Shown one piece after another: positions 1-10,609 of a DNA stretch of 64,000 nt. The notes below the pieces were generated by a model, which was not told where the DNA came from, made no database searches, and saw only the letters and a program-made list of their open reading frames with translations. The number at the start of each line of letters is the position of its first letter. Position 1 is the first letter of the stretch. A program made the position numbers and the translations under genes. Origin of the DNA: Flectonema sp. DT1601 (Eukaryota; Euglenozoa; Diplonemea; Diplonemida; Diplonemidae); NCBI GenBank assembly GCA_964019425.1, contig OZ025794.1:1364001-1428000 (forward strand). Direction: 5' to 3'.

Positions 1-792
1 TCAACCACATCTTCTGTTTCTATGGAAGACGTTCACAAATCATCACCTGAATGTTATAAATGGTTTCAACTATACGTCTATCGAGATAAAAAAATAACCC
101 TCGACCTCATGAAGAGAGCTGAACAGAATAACTACTCAGCCATCTGTTTAACAGTTGATTTACCTGTACTTGGAAACAGAACATCACTTCAAAAAGGTGG
201 ATTCAAAGTACCCGATGGTATTGGAGTAAGAAATATAAAAGATTCAGCCAAATCAACACCTGGAGATCGGAAGGCATATGTAAGTAAGTTGTATGATCAA
301 AATATAACTGAGGAATTGTTAGTATGGATGTCGTCTCATACGAAGCTTCCAATTATTGTTAAAGGAGTTCTAAGTGTTGAGAGTGCTATTCGTATCGCTA
401 AGATATCATGTGTTAAAGGGATTGTTGTATCAAATCATGGAGGTAGACAGCTTAACAGTGCTATACCTCCAGCTTTAGCACTCCCTTCTATATCAGATGC
501 GGTTCAGAACTGTAATATTGCGAGAGTTAAAAACGGTCTTGTTCCAGTTCAAATATTCGCTGATGGAGGAATCCGACGCGGATCAGATATCTTTAAGGCA
601 CTCGCTCTCGGTGCTACAGCTGTTCTTATTGGTCGTCCAGTTATTTATGGAATGGCTGTGGGTGGTGCAGAAGGTGTTCAAAAAGTTCTTTCAATATTTC
701 TCGAAGAGTTAACAAATTGCATGCAGCTCAGTGGTGCTAAGAACCTCTCAGAGATAACACGTGATATGGTGTCATTGAAGTCTAATTATTAA
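1..792 (+). CDS. FMN-dependent alpha-hydroxyacid oxidase (glycolate/L-lactate oxidase family), 3' part
   Basis: Oxidises a 2-hydroxyacid such as glycolate or L-lactate to the 2-oxoacid with FMN as cofactor. The gene runs in from the left edge: the frame is open from base 1 and the residues before the first Met (STTSSVS) already match the family, so the true start lies outside. Visible are the WFQLYVY motif, the VDLPVLGNR strand with its substrate-side Arg, the catalytic-site Lys in PIIVKG, the active-site His and Arg in SNHGGRQL, and the phosphate-binding FADGGIRRGSD and IGRP motifs. The family core is about 350-370 residues; about 263 are seen. All catalytic residues in the visible part are intact, so it looks functional. 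Substrate and location (peroxisome, mitochondrion or cytosol) cannot be told; no SKL-type signal is seen at the C-terminus. Confidence 0.93.
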   Translation, partial: STTSSVSMEDVHKSSPECYKWFQLYVYRDKKITLDLMKRAEQNNYSAICLTVDLPVLGNRTSLQKGGFKVPDGIGVRNIKDSAKSTPGDRKAYVSKLYDQNITEELLVWMSSHTKLPIIVKGVLSVESAIRIAKISCVKGIVVSNHGGRQLNSAIPPALALPSISDAVQNCNIARVKNGLVPVQIFADGGIRRGSDIFKALALGATAVLIGRPVIYGMAVGGAEGVQKVLSIFLEELTNCMQLSGAKNLSEITRDMVSLKSNY

Positions 793-993
793 TCTAAAGC
801 ACTGCAGTCATTACGATTCGTGAGTCTTGTAGACTATCTTGTGAATACGTCAGCGTTCGTCATTAACCAATCTCCACTTTTCGGTATCTGACTAACCATT
901 TTATTCACTATGTTGTGAGTGAGATTCTACCTTGATACCTACAATGGATTATCATCATTTATATTTGTTTAGGAACAAAAATAAGAATAAAAA

Positions 994-2246
994 ATGGATC
1001 AAACAGAAGGAGGATGGATGTTGGAACAGGTAGGCGAAAGCTTCATCGCAAGTACCGGAAAGTGGTTGTTTAGAGGGAATATGGGAATTGATAGTGACGC
1101 CTCTCTCACTAAAGTTGCTCTGAAGGGAAAGCCAGTCAGGTCGATAGCTGAGAGCTCTGATGTATTATTTACAGTTGGAGATGAGAAAGTGATTGAAGCA
1201 AGGAGTAAGAATACACTAGAGGTAACACACACTAGCGATGCATTTGGAAAGAAGTTGGGAAAAGTTTACTTGTTGAATCCTAAAGACACAACAAAAATAT
1301 TAGTAGCCGATAAGACTGGTGATGTTTTTATTCTCAGCTTTGGTGATGAAGGATTTTCAAAACCTGAATTCTTTGTAGGACACACAGCGAGTATGATCAC
1401 AGGACTGACTTCATGTTTATCAAACAAGATTGTTGTTACTACTGACAAAGATGAACACATCAGATTTACGAGATACCCAACTACTTCAATAATAGAAGGA
1501 TACGCATTTGGACATACTGGATTCGTGTCAGCTCTTCAGAAAGTTTCAGAGAATGTAATTGCGACCGGAGGAGGTGACGGTTTGCTAAAGATTTGGGAAG
1601 TTCCAACTGGAAAATGTTTATTTACCGACTCGTACAGTGCTACCTGTACTATCAATGACTTATCTTTTGATTGTTCAACGAGTACATTGTTTGCTGCTGT
1701 TGAAGGTGTCGGAACTGTTAGCTACAAACTGGACCCTTCAAACTTACAAAACATCGTCGTGACAAAGACTGGAGTCATCGCCTCTAGAGTAGCCAGTCAA
1801 ATCATTTCATGCGGAGGTGTTCTAGTTGCTGCTTACATCGGATCAGGACAACCTTTTATTGAAAAGTTTTGTACCAAACCTCTTTCTGGTACTCAACAAT
1901 CACAAGTCTCACTAAAACCAATAGCTGTTGGACTTGGAGCTGATATTGTTGAAGTTAAACCTTCCTATTGGCAGGTGTGTACTTGTTGATGGTTTTTGTT
2001 TTCTTTAATACGTTTAACAGAAGGAGGAGGGAAAATAATAAATAAACAAAACAGGCTGAGCTCGAGAAGAAGCGTACGCTACGTGCGGGTATCGACACTC
2101 CGGGTGATATTCAGCGAAAGTATGTTTTCATTTCTTTTGTTGTGTTGAGTGATCCGAAGGTTGTATCAATTTGAGAAAGCAAATACGTAAAAAAAAAAAA
2201 AAACAGAAAAGCCGAAAAACGTGCAGCCACCGAGGTTGAGAAATAG
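994..2246 (+). CDS. TRM82: tRNA (guanine-N7)-methyltransferase non-catalytic WD40 subunit (Trm82/WDR4)
   Basis: Scaffold partner of Trm8/METTL1 in the enzyme that makes m7G46 in tRNA. The protein is a WD40 beta-propeller. The diagnostic Trm82/WDR4 stretch is at residues 146-185: VTTDKDEHIRFTRYP followed by an FGHTGFVSAL blade, preceded by VGHTASMITGL. Two introns are inferred near the 3' end: 1975-2054 (GT..ACAG, phase 0) and 2120-2206 (GTATGT..ACAG after a run of A). Together they extend the protein to 361 residues with a basic tail (AELEKKRTL..RKKAEKRAA) that keeps the frame. Without them the protein would end abruptly at 1989. A splice acceptor (TTGTTTAG) lies 21 nt before the ATG. The upstream oxidase gene ends only 201 bp away. 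The family call is firm; the exact exon ends are inferred. Confidence 0.88.
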
Positions 2247-2589
2247 TGTTCTACAAGTTGCAACTCAGCAGTGCAATTAATCGGCTTTAGCGAGAACGTG
2301 GTAAGATCTTAGTCACGGTTGTGAGGACAGTGTTCTCTCGTTCAATCAGTTGTGAGGTGGGAAAACTTCCAAACACAAAAACCCAATTTAAAGCAAGCCA
2401 GCTGATCAGATATTTCGTGGTCGCGGTTGCGGCTTCATCGTTTGAAATTACTTCACGGAACTCATCATAATTTCACATTACAGAAATCATTCATGACTGT
2501 GACGACTAACATCTCTCTTGAAATTCCAATAAACTTATCAATTCTTATTACTTTCAGGGTTTGTAAAAAACAAAGAGAAAACTAATAAA
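2247..2589. other. spacer between TRM82 and the folate fusion gene
   Basis: No gene seen. It holds the 3' UTR of TRM82 and, at 2551-2557, a pyrimidine-rich CTTTCAG acceptor that would give the next mRNA a 32-nt leader. No core promoter motif is recognisable. Confidence 0.6.
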
Positions 2590-4263
2590 ATGGATCACAG
2601 CAGGAAAGATTGCTGTACATCACTTCAATACAGAGATTCTGTAAAGATTGAAGGATTAGCTTGTCAATGTATTGTTGGTGTTAAGGAACCAGAGAGACTA
2701 CACAGACAGAAAGTTGTGATTGAAGTAGAAATGTTTTTAGATACGTCTTCGTGTTCACTGTGTGATGATTTACAAAGAACTATTTCTTACGCGACGGTTT
2801 CGAGAGAAGTTCATAAATACGCTGAAGTATCACAACACGGATTACTCGAGACTCTAGCTCACGGGATCGCAAGAATCGTTTGTATGAACTTCGCAGTCCC
2901 CGAGTGCCGAGTTCGAATTGAAAAACCCAGAGCGGTCCCATTAGCTGACCAGGCGGTTGTTGAAATTATGAGGAAGAGATCATTCTTTACTTCTGAAATC
3001 GCAAATAAAAGTATCGGAAACAACACCGCTTACGCTTCCCTCAGATCTTCGTTGACTGAAAAGCCACCAGCAGGTCAACATTTAGTATTTTTAGCATTAG
3101 GTTCGAATATTGGTAATACCTGTGATAATCTAAGTAATGCAGTTGAACAGCTAAGATCTGCAGGGGTGGCTGTTGATGGTCGGATATGTACTTCTGGAAT
3201 GTACAGTACTCCAGCAACTTATGAGACAGATCAAAGTAATTTCTGTAATGCAGTTGTTGCCTGCAGATCAACTCTCGACCCTTTCACTTTATTGAGAACA
3301 GTTAAACAAATTGAGGATAGCATGGGACGAACTGAAACTTACAGAAATGGACCGAGAGTAATTGATATTGATATACTACTACATGGTCAGCTAACACTTA
3401 AATCAGAAACATTAACAATACCCCATGAGAACATGCATAAGAGATTATTTGTGTTGCTTCCACTTTGTGATATCGCACCGAGTACTTTAAATCATCCTGT
3501 TTTAGACTTGCCGTTCAGAGACTTAACGAATTCACTTTTAAGTAATTCCCTCAGACGAATCCAAGGAGAGGAAGACGCATCTCTCATCCACAGACTTATT
3601 CCTTTTGCTGGAAACACATCAACTCATTCAAGAACACTTGCAGTAGCAGAAGGACGTTCTGTTGAAAAGGCGCGTTCTGAAGCTGCTGCTGGAGCCGATG
3701 CTGTTCTCGTGTATGATCTGTCAACTGCTAAAGAGTTAATTGAGAGTGAAGATTTCAAGAAATCGATTATGTTCTACGTTGATAATAAAAGTATTGATGA
3801 TTGTCTATCGTTGTTGGAAATGAAATCCACTATTGGAGTTTTATATTTGTCACTGTCAGTGTTGTCCAGCGACAAGCTGAAAGCAATCGCTGAAAAAGTA
3901 GCAGAAAAAAGACTCTCAGTCGTATTGGAACTAAATGGACCTGATGCTAGTGACTACGTCTCAGTATTGGAAGGTCTTGGAATTAACAGATGGCAAGTAG
4001 TAGTTGATCCGGGTTATTCATGTGACTCAAAGAGTGCTCTTTCATATCTAACATCACCACCTGTTGCTATCCCATACGCGAAGTGTATGCATCTAGCATC
4101 TGATAAATTAATGATTAATGGTAATAGACTTAGTGATGCGGTACTTGTCTCAGCTGCGATTCAATGTAAAGCTGATATGATTATTGTGCCATCAATTATA
4201 CCTGTTACTCAGGTTATTGAGAGTGCTGATGCTCTTTATAAGTCTGGAAATCCTGAAATATAA
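2590..4263 (+). CDS. FolB-FolK fusion with a degenerate FolP (DHPS-like) C-terminal domain
   Basis: Folate-biosynthesis fusion of 557 residues. Residues 17-128 are dihydroneopterin aldolase (FolB), with the conserved RIEKPRAVPLAD segment carrying the catalytic-site Lys. Residues 163-318 are HPPK (FolK), with FLALGSNIGN at the start and the metal-binding NGPRVIDIDILLHG. Residues 345-553 align along a dihydropteroate synthase TIM barrel (AAAGADAVLVYD, VVVDPGYSCDSK, final ADMIIVPSIIPVTQVIESADAL), but the LNVTPDSF loop, the SRK motif and the terminal RVHD motif are missing. The layout is that of fungal FOL1. FolB and FolK look active; the third domain probably is not and may be structural. A CTTTCAG acceptor lies 32 nt before the ATG. 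No introns are needed. Confidence 0.9.
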   Translation: MDHSRKDCCTSLQYRDSVKIEGLACQCIVGVKEPERLHRQKVVIEVEMFLDTSSCSLCDDLQRTISYATVSREVHKYAEVSQHGLLETLAHGIARIVCMNFAVPECRVRIEKPRAVPLADQAVVEIMRKRSFFTSEIANKSIGNNTAYASLRSSLTEKPPAGQHLVFLALGSNIGNTCDNLSNAVEQLRSAGVAVDGRICTSGMYSTPATYETDQSNFCNAVVACRSTLDPFTLLRTVKQIEDSMGRTETYRNGPRVIDIDILLHGQLTLKSETLTIPHENMHKRLFVLLPLCDIAPSTLNHPVLDLPFRDLTNSLLSNSLRRIQGEEDASLIHRLIPFAGNTSTHSRTLAVAEGRSVEKARSEAAAGADAVLVYDLSTAKELIESEDFKKSIMFYVDNKSIDDCLSLLEMKSTIGVLYLSLSVLSSDKLKAIAEKVAEKRLSVVLELNGPDASDYVSVLEGLGINRWQVVVDPGYSCDSKSALSYLTSPPVAIPYAKCMHLASDKLMINGNRLSDAVLVSAAIQCKADMIIVPSIIPVTQVIESADALYKSGNPEI

Positions 4264-4901
4264 ACGACGTAGTCGACAGGCTTCATGTCGTTGACAGTCT
4301 GTTTTTTATCTGGACTTGCAGGGAAAAAACAAAAAAAAAAAAAGGGGAGACATATTATTATCATCCAGTTGCGCATTTCTTATACCAAAAAACGTAGACG
4401 GGATATGTGTTTGTTTTTTCTCGTTTTAAATGAGTAGGGACACATCATATCTGGTTTTTAATTTTCATTATTTTAGCCTTTCAAATTTAGTCAACATTAA
4501 AAACGAGAGGGAACCCGATTCCAAAAAAAAAAAAAATAAATAAATGAAATTGTCGGAGAGAAAAGAAACAAAATAGCAATGAAAAAAAAAAAAAAAAAAC
4601 GACCAAAAAAATAAAATAAAACGGCCTAATTAGTTTCCCTCCTTTTTCTCTACATATTCATTACGCTAAATTGGGTTTCTGTTTCTTTTTTATAATATTT
4701 AACAAGCAGCATTTATTCAATGTTGTGTTTATAACGTACATGTTTTAATAATCTATTTCAATCAAAAAAACAACAACCCCACATACGATGAGTGAATACT
4801 ATTTAACTACAAAGTTTAACAGTAGAACGTCTTAAGAGGAGGAGAAGAAGATCTCAATGTAATCAATTATACTTTCTCACAGACTGGTCAATAATTATAA
4901 A
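4264..4901. other. AT-rich spacer before TIM22
   Basis: No coding sequence seen. Several A runs (4326-4345, 4523-4535, 4581-4600) dominate. Just after the stop there is a short palindrome, CGACGTAGTCG. The right end carries a pyrimidine-rich CTTTCTCACAG acceptor ending at 4882, 19 nt before the TIM22 ATG. Confidence 0.6.
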
Positions 4902-5392
4902 ATGAATTTTGACCATGGCAGAACTGAGCAAGAGATGGCTGTTGAACAGTTTATGGATTCCTGTGCTGTTCGATCATGTATGGCAGGGTTCGGAGGATTG
5001 GTAATGGGTGCTGGTTTTAGCTTATTCGGAATGATGTTGGGAGGTAGTCAAATGGACAATGTTGGAGTCAAAGAGTTTTGGAGAAGAGCAGGAAAAAACG
5101 CAGTTCGAATGGGAAAAGGTTTCGCAGCGTTCGGATTCTTCTTCAGCGGATTCGAAGCAGTTCTTGAAAAGAGAAGAGGAAAACACGACTGGAAAAACGC
5201 TGGAATTGCAGGAGGTTCTCTAGGAGCTGTCCAGGGATACAAGTTCGGAGGTCCCATCGCATCAGTAGCAGGTATGTAACTATCAGCAGTCATCAATTAA
5301 ATTAAACAAATAAATAAAAATTAAATAACAAAACAGGTGCCACAGTCGGAGCTGGATTCTGTGCGGCAATTGATTGGTTCATGGACATGTAA
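4902..5392 (+). CDS. TIM22: mitochondrial inner-membrane translocase subunit Tim22
   Basis: Channel-forming subunit of the carrier translocase, which inserts multi-spanning proteins into the inner mitochondrial membrane. It belongs to the Tim17/22/23 family. Visible are the Cys in MDSCAVRSCMAGFGGLVMG at the start of the first hydrophobic segment, the central GFAAFGFFFSGFEAVLEKRRGKHD (family signature near GxxxAxFG..E..lr) and the final glycine-rich segment GIAGGSLGAVQGYKFGG. A 65-nt intron (5272-5336, GTATGT..AACAG, phase 1) links to a 56-nt last exon ending AIDWFMDM, giving 141 residues, normal for the family. Reading through the intron would end the protein three residues later and lose the last membrane segment. 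Tim22 rather than Tim17/23 is inferred from the conserved D-W-K-N loop; a single generic Tim17-family subunit is possible. Confidence 0.85.
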
Positions 5393-5747
5393 ATATAAAT
5401 AACTTGTTTATGGTACTATTTAATAGTCGTCAAAAGGTCATCCTTTCCAGACGCGACCTGCTCATGCAGGTCTTTTATGTGACTAATAGCAGGCAGTCCT
5501 GCAGAGATCATTCATCAGAAGTATCGTTCAGTTTGTTTCTACCAAAAAAATTTTAAAAAAAAAAGAGAGGAAAAAGAGAGATAAATGCTTATTGCTTTGA
5601 AATCTTTTCGTTGGTTGTTTATAGCGATGACTCCCTTACAATTATTATTACATTTTTCTTTACCTCTTCTCAGGAATACAACTGTTTGGTACAAAATAGA
5701 ATAACCAACAGCATGAGCTGCCGCCTCACAAAGTAAGAAAAACCAGT
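5393..5747. other. spacer between TIM22 and the LRR gene
   Basis: No gene seen. Two candidate splice acceptors precede the LRR gene: a strong CTCTTCTCAG ending at 5673 and a weaker AACAG ending at 5711. An ATG at 5713 between them opens only a seven-codon frame. Confidence 0.5.
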
Positions 5748-7642
5748 ATGCGGTTTTGCTGTTGTGGAAAGAGGGGAGTCAGTGATGTAATAGAGGTGTG
5801 TTGTTTATCTATTTAATTAAAAAAAAAAAAAAAATCTCTCTGATTGTTATATTAACGACACCAAAACAGACAATTGAAGATGGTGACACACAAGTTGACT
5901 TTAGCGGAATTTCAGTAAACAAATCCGACGTAACTTCGATACAAGCTGATGGTAGATGTCAGAGGCTATCACAAATGCATTTTAATTGGTGTGGACTTGA
6001 CGACGCATTTTGTCATAAATTATGCGAATGGTTGTCTCCTCCGTGCAGGATCACAACTATAAACTTAGTTGGGAATAACATAACTGACAAAGGTGCTGGA
6101 TATCTCGCAGAGGCATTAGAGAAAGACGGAAACCAGATTGCTTATTTATCAGTTTCTGTAAATAAAATAACGAACAGTGGTCTATTTCGATTATTAGAAG
6201 CCGCGACATCTCCTCAAAGCAAACTTTCAGATTTGAGAATTGGAAATAATAAAATTTGTTTTGAATCGGCTGCAGAACTTGACAAGTTTTATGGATGTGG
6301 ATGTTTAGTATTTGTTGATTTCAGGGACAACAAGATAAATCAAAAAGTAGTGACTGAAATAATGAAAGGATTCGCTACTGGAAGTAGACTAACAACGATA
6401 GACATCAAGGGGATAATACCACAAGCTAGAGCTCCTGTTAAAAGACACAAGTTAACTGACATCACAACAGGTGGTGATGAAATCTCAATAGTAATTGATG
6501 ATGGGATGATAGAGATTGATGCTGGAGATTCTAATCAAAAATTACAAACCATCACTCCAATAGCTGCCTCTCCTGCAGATGAACTCCAAACCCATGATAC
6601 ATCACAAAATATTATTCATAGTGAAGAAGAGGTTGGCACGGTTGAGTACTCTCTTAATCCTGATCACAGTTATCTAATGGAAGATGAAACAAAGAGAACT
6701 GATTCTAATAATTCACTTGATAAACCAAAACCTGACGGCAATGATTGTACCACTCGTACAAATGTTTCTGGTCAGGATTTACAAGTTGTTACTTCAAACT
6801 TAAAAACAACAGACATTACTGAAGCAGACGTACCAGAATGGAGCAATCCGAATTTCAACTCCAGTTTGAAACAAACAACTTTTGGTGAGGGTGATATGCA
6901 ACCAGAAGACTCTATTCAAACAACAGACGAACCAGACTGGTCACCTGATATTAATGAGGTTGCTTTTACACCAGTATGGCCAGAAAATAATGAAAACCCT
7001 CCTCTGGAAGAACAAAACAATCCACACTCAAATCATACTAACGAGGAGTCCTTAGTTCCAGATAATGGTTTCACCCCACAGTGGGAAGACTCCTCAAATA
7101 ATATTATTAAAGAAACAGCACAACCAATTCAATCTGATAATCCTTTACGGAGTCCAGAAGTTGTTAATGAATTACCTCAAGAGACTTCATCCTTTAATAA
7201 GGTCTCTGATCATCACACTAATTCAGAATGGATTGATTCTAAAATCCAACCAGCAGACACTGATGTCGGTCTAGAGTGGAGTGATGTTAAACAAAATACC
7301 ACCGCAGTTGAGAACTGGACGGATAGTAGTCAGCTGACAGAGGCAGCTGATGTCACTAAACAACTCACAGCTGATAGTCAGAGTGCTCAAGTTACGCAAG
7401 TCCAGGAATGGAGTGATCAGCCTTCCCAACCTCTTGAACATCATGTTGACCCAAATGATGCTGTCGATGTTGAGAACTGGGAGGATAGTAGTAAGCTAAC
7501 GGGGATTGCTGTAAACAGTCAGGAAGCTAACGTCACACAACCTGATGAGGTTCCAGAGTGGAAAGAAATTGAACAACAACGTTCCTCTGGTGATCTTAAC
7601 ATTGGAAATCAATTAACTGAATCAAATGATGTTACTAATTAG
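5748..7642 (+). CDS. leucine-rich repeat (RNI-like) protein with tandem tryptophan-acidic motifs
   Basis: Not assigned to a known gene. I place the start at 5748, in a 16-codon first exon coding MRFCCCGKRGVSDVIE, spliced through a 74-nt intron (5796-5869, GTGTGT..AAAACAG) in frame to the long exon; total 606 residues. Residues about 40-205 are ribonuclease-inhibitor-type LRRs (LVGNNITDKGAGYLAEAL, SVSVNKITNSGLFRLL, RIGNNKICFESAAEL). The rest is disordered, acidic and Asn/Ser/Thr-rich and carries at least nine spaced motifs of the form acidic-x-W-[STE]-[DN] (PEWSN, PDWSP, LEWSD, VENWTDSS, VQEWSD, VENWEDSS, PEWKE). The three N-terminal cysteines suggest S-acylation and membrane attachment. Without this first exon the N-terminus would translate intron-like low-complexity DNA, which is why I reject it. 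Confidence 0.7.
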
Positions 7643-8692
7643 GAATCACCTGATGAAGACATTCTACCAAACTTAATCAAAAGTAGGAGGTCGTTCCCTT
7701 GCCTTTCTTTTCGGATTGTCCTTCTTGGGAGCAGACAATAACAAAATGCGCTTGTTTTGTTTCTTTGTTTCTTTCTTTCTAATTTTCAGATTTCCCTTCT
7801 TTTTTTTTGTGCGAAGACAACAAGATATCTGCAAACACCTCCCCCTTGCTGTTGTTTTTCGTTGAAATTATATTACGAAAAGTCATGCGAAATGATAAAA
7901 AATATTTCTTTCCCCTTATTAAAATAATTCTGTTGTCAAGTAAAAAGGATAAACCCCCCTGGTCATATCCACTCGGAAGATAGTCACTTCATTCATTAGA
8001 GGATGGCTGTCACCTGCAGTATTAACAAAAACTGCTTGGGTGTTGATGCAAGCCGATTCTTTTTTTTTCTTCTTTTTTCGCAATGTGTAAATCAGCTGAC
8101 ACTATCGCTGTGGTAACGTGTGTGTTGATCGTTGGTAACGAACATATCAACGATCATACAGAGCGACTGTCTTTCGGCTGATTATTATTATTTCTTTTCC
8201 CATTGTCTTTTTTAAATACATGGTTGTTCCGAGTTCTTAGTTTAAAAATTCCACAAGAGCTACTCCGGTTCTCTGTGAGTGTCCTTCAACTACTACTTGG
8301 CGGCATGTTAGACTCGTTAACTAACTAAAATGTGATAAAGCTAGCGATTAGGCATCACCGATTTTTGAGAATCTTTTCTTTTTTTTTCGGATAAAAATAG
8401 GAAACGGAAGATCGGTTCTTTTTTTTTTTTTTTTTTTTTGTAAAATAGTTTTTTAAAAAAAAAAAAGAATGAGTAGTCGAGCAGGTCAGTTATTTTTTGG
8501 TTTTTTCGAGAAATTTTTTTTTTTTCGTTTTTGTTATCCTGTTTTTTATTGAAATATTAAAATTTTGTTTTATTTTAATGGAATCTCTTCGGTCTTATTG
8601 TTGACAGGTTCAAATCAACAGATAACTCAACCCGCACGTCTTAGTCAATTCACTTCACAAGCGACAGGTTGGGTGATCTTCATAAAAAGAAA
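7643..8692. other. AT-rich spacer of about 1 kb
   Basis: No gene recognised. Long T runs occur at 8040-8080 and 8415-8440. ATGAGTAGTCGAGCAG at 8469 is followed by GTCAG, and a GTTGACAG acceptor ends at 8608, so a small intron or a 5' UTR exon is possible. Joining them leads into a frame different from that of the next gene. Confidence 0.5.
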
Positions 8693-10609
8693 ATGGCATC
8701 TGACGCAGCAGCCGAGCAACGATCTACTTTTTCTGATGCCTTTAATGAATCTGCCCCATCACCCTTTGCTACTTTACCAACTGGTGGCAATGCAACTCTA
8801 CTTGCAGTAATGAAAGCCTCTTCAATACTGCGATGTGCTACTCAAAGAGAATCACTAAGAGAATATCAGGAGGAGGATTTGTTTAAACGATCGGCAAAGA
8901 GATCGGCTTTACGTAAGATGAGTGCTAAGATATTAAAAGACACTGATAAGAGTGTGGAAAGTTCTATATCCTTATCAAAAGATGAAAAGTTGATTCAAGC
9001 TTTAAAACGAGAAAAGACATCAACAACAGCATTGCGTGCTAAGATAACCCTCCTTGAAAATCAGCTACGACAGAAAACAGAATTAGCTGTAATGCTTCAA
9101 ACAAGTATAGATGAAGGATACAAGACTACATTAATTAGAAGGAAATCATCCGTTAATCTCAAAGATGTTGAGAATGAAAACAGTAATGACTTCCTAATAA
9201 TTGGACTTGCAAACCAACTTCAAATAATTTCAGAATTAAAAGAGGAAATTGAAACTGTTCGGGAAGCTCTGAACACTGTTCCTTTGATATGCGGAGACGT
9301 CATTCAACGATGTCAAGATTTTATTAAAAACATGTCTGCTGCTAAGGTTTCGAAATTCAGTAATCCGACACCCACACCTACACCCGCACCAACATCTGTT
9401 GTTGTTATGAAAAGTAACATTTCTACACAAACACATTTATCAAAGACTCAGGAAAAGAGTGTTCTCACAGAACCAACACCAACAAGAGATCAATCATGGC
9501 AGGCTGACCTTCTTCAATCTGGTGAAGTAAGAATTCAAAAAGTAGTTGAGAAGGTTCCTCAATATATTGAAAAGCCTGCTGTCATAACTGAGGAAGTTGA
9601 TACTCAAACAGAATCAGTGGAGGAACCTGAGGAAGTGGAACCTCAGAAAATAGAAATTCCAAAACCGATCATAATTCGACCGAGAGAAGTACCCAAGACT
9701 GATGTCGCAGTACAAACACTTGCTGTGAAGGAAAAGATTGTTGAGGTAATAAAGATCGTTCAGCAGCAGGTTGCTCCAAAAAAGCCATCCATAACCGCAC
9801 CTCCAAAACCGGCAACAATATCAGAACGATCTCCACAACCTCCGGTACAAAAACCATCACCTCCCCCTGAACCCCAACGGAAAAAAAATCGCCAAACCGA
9901 GCCAATAAAAAAAAAGAATAAACCTAACTACAAGTCAGTCTTTAAGGTGTACTGTTTCGCGTGTGGTGGAGGTCCTTTCAGAGGTCTTGGTGCGTGTCCG
10001 AATGAAGATTGTAGGAATCCACTTTATTATGGAACACAAGCAGCTGCTGCAACAAAAACTAGTTTAATAAAAGCAGAAGTAAAAAGAGAATGGACTGCGA
10101 GAATAGAACAAGTTGCTGCCTGGCAGATGAGCGATAATTTATTATCATCTTCAAGACATTTTGAAACTTGTGAGTTTAGTGGAGAATTGCCTTCTGTAGT
10201 GTCGGAGGTGGAAGCGCCTCTTCCGAAGTTATTTTATCAAAAAAAGGAACCTTCTGTACCTTATCACTTCACGTTATCTCGTCACGTCATGCAAACAAAA
10301 AAGACTGAGCAGCACTGGACTGCTGGTCTTGTACTTCCTTCTGGGGTTTCTGAATCAAAATTAAATTTATGTAATGAACATCTGGTCGAAGGAAATGCTA
10401 CCGGTCGGTGTAAGAATTACTTTTCGCCATCTCGAAAGTCGTCACCAAATAATCGAATCAACAGACAATCGATACCTCAAGAGAGATACACAACTTGTGG
10501 GGAAAGGAACTTTATTGATCATGTGTGTACTCTCTTTACTCCTCGTCCAAAAGAGAAGCCACCCGAAGTTGCAAATGTTCGCTCCTCTCCTCTTCCTTTG
10601 CTGATGTAA
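8693..10609 (+). CDS. unrecognised coiled-coil protein with a Cys-rich finger and TQT motifs
   Basis: No family recognised; 638 residues from the ATG at 8693, chosen because it has a good context (AAAATGG) and the upstream frame offers only a TTG. Residues about 85-200 are predicted coiled coil (KTSTTALRAKITLLENQLRQ). Residues 225-410 are a Pro/Thr/Glu-rich linker with repeated [TV]QT cores (NISTQTHL, EVDTQTES, DVAVQTLA), which resemble dynein light chain LC8 binding sites. At about 421-447 lies a compact four-cysteine finger, YCFACGGG..ACPNEDC, like a zinc ribbon. A basic, Ser/Pro-rich tail follows. The combination suggests a cytoskeletal or ciliary scaffold, but that is inference. A GCGACAG acceptor ends 25 nt before the ATG. 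Confidence 0.7.
   Translation: MASDAAAEQRSTFSDAFNESAPSPFATLPTGGNATLLAVMKASSILRCATQRESLREYQEEDLFKRSAKRSALRKMSAKILKDTDKSVESSISLSKDEKLIQALKREKTSTTALRAKITLLENQLRQKTELAVMLQTSIDEGYKTTLIRRKSSVNLKDVENENSNDFLIIGLANQLQIISELKEEIETVREALNTVPLICGDVIQRCQDFIKNMSAAKVSKFSNPTPTPTPAPTSVVVMKSNISTQTHLSKTQEKSVLTEPTPTRDQSWQADLLQSGEVRIQKVVEKVPQYIEKPAVITEEVDTQTESVEEPEEVEPQKIEIPKPIIIRPREVPKTDVAVQTLAVKEKIVEVIKIVQQQVAPKKPSITAPPKPATISERSPQPPVQKPSPPPEPQRKKNRQTEPIKKKNKPNYKSVFKVYCFACGGGPFRGLGACPNEDCRNPLYYGTQAAAATKTSLIKAEVKREWTARIEQVAAWQMSDNLLSSSRHFETCEFSGELPSVVSEVEAPLPKLFYQKKEPSVPYHFTLSRHVMQTKKTEQHWTAGLVLPSGVSESKLNLCNEHLVEGNATGRCKNYFSPSRKSSPNNRINRQSIPQERYTTCGERNFIDHVCTLFTPRPKEKPPEVANVRSSPLPLLM

Noticed and set aside
5798-5869. 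Uninterrupted N-terminus of the LRR protein (MLFIYLIKKKKK..)
   Set aside because: It reads through a GTGTGT..AAAACAG intron with a run of A; splicing to 5748-5795 gives a protein-like first exon.
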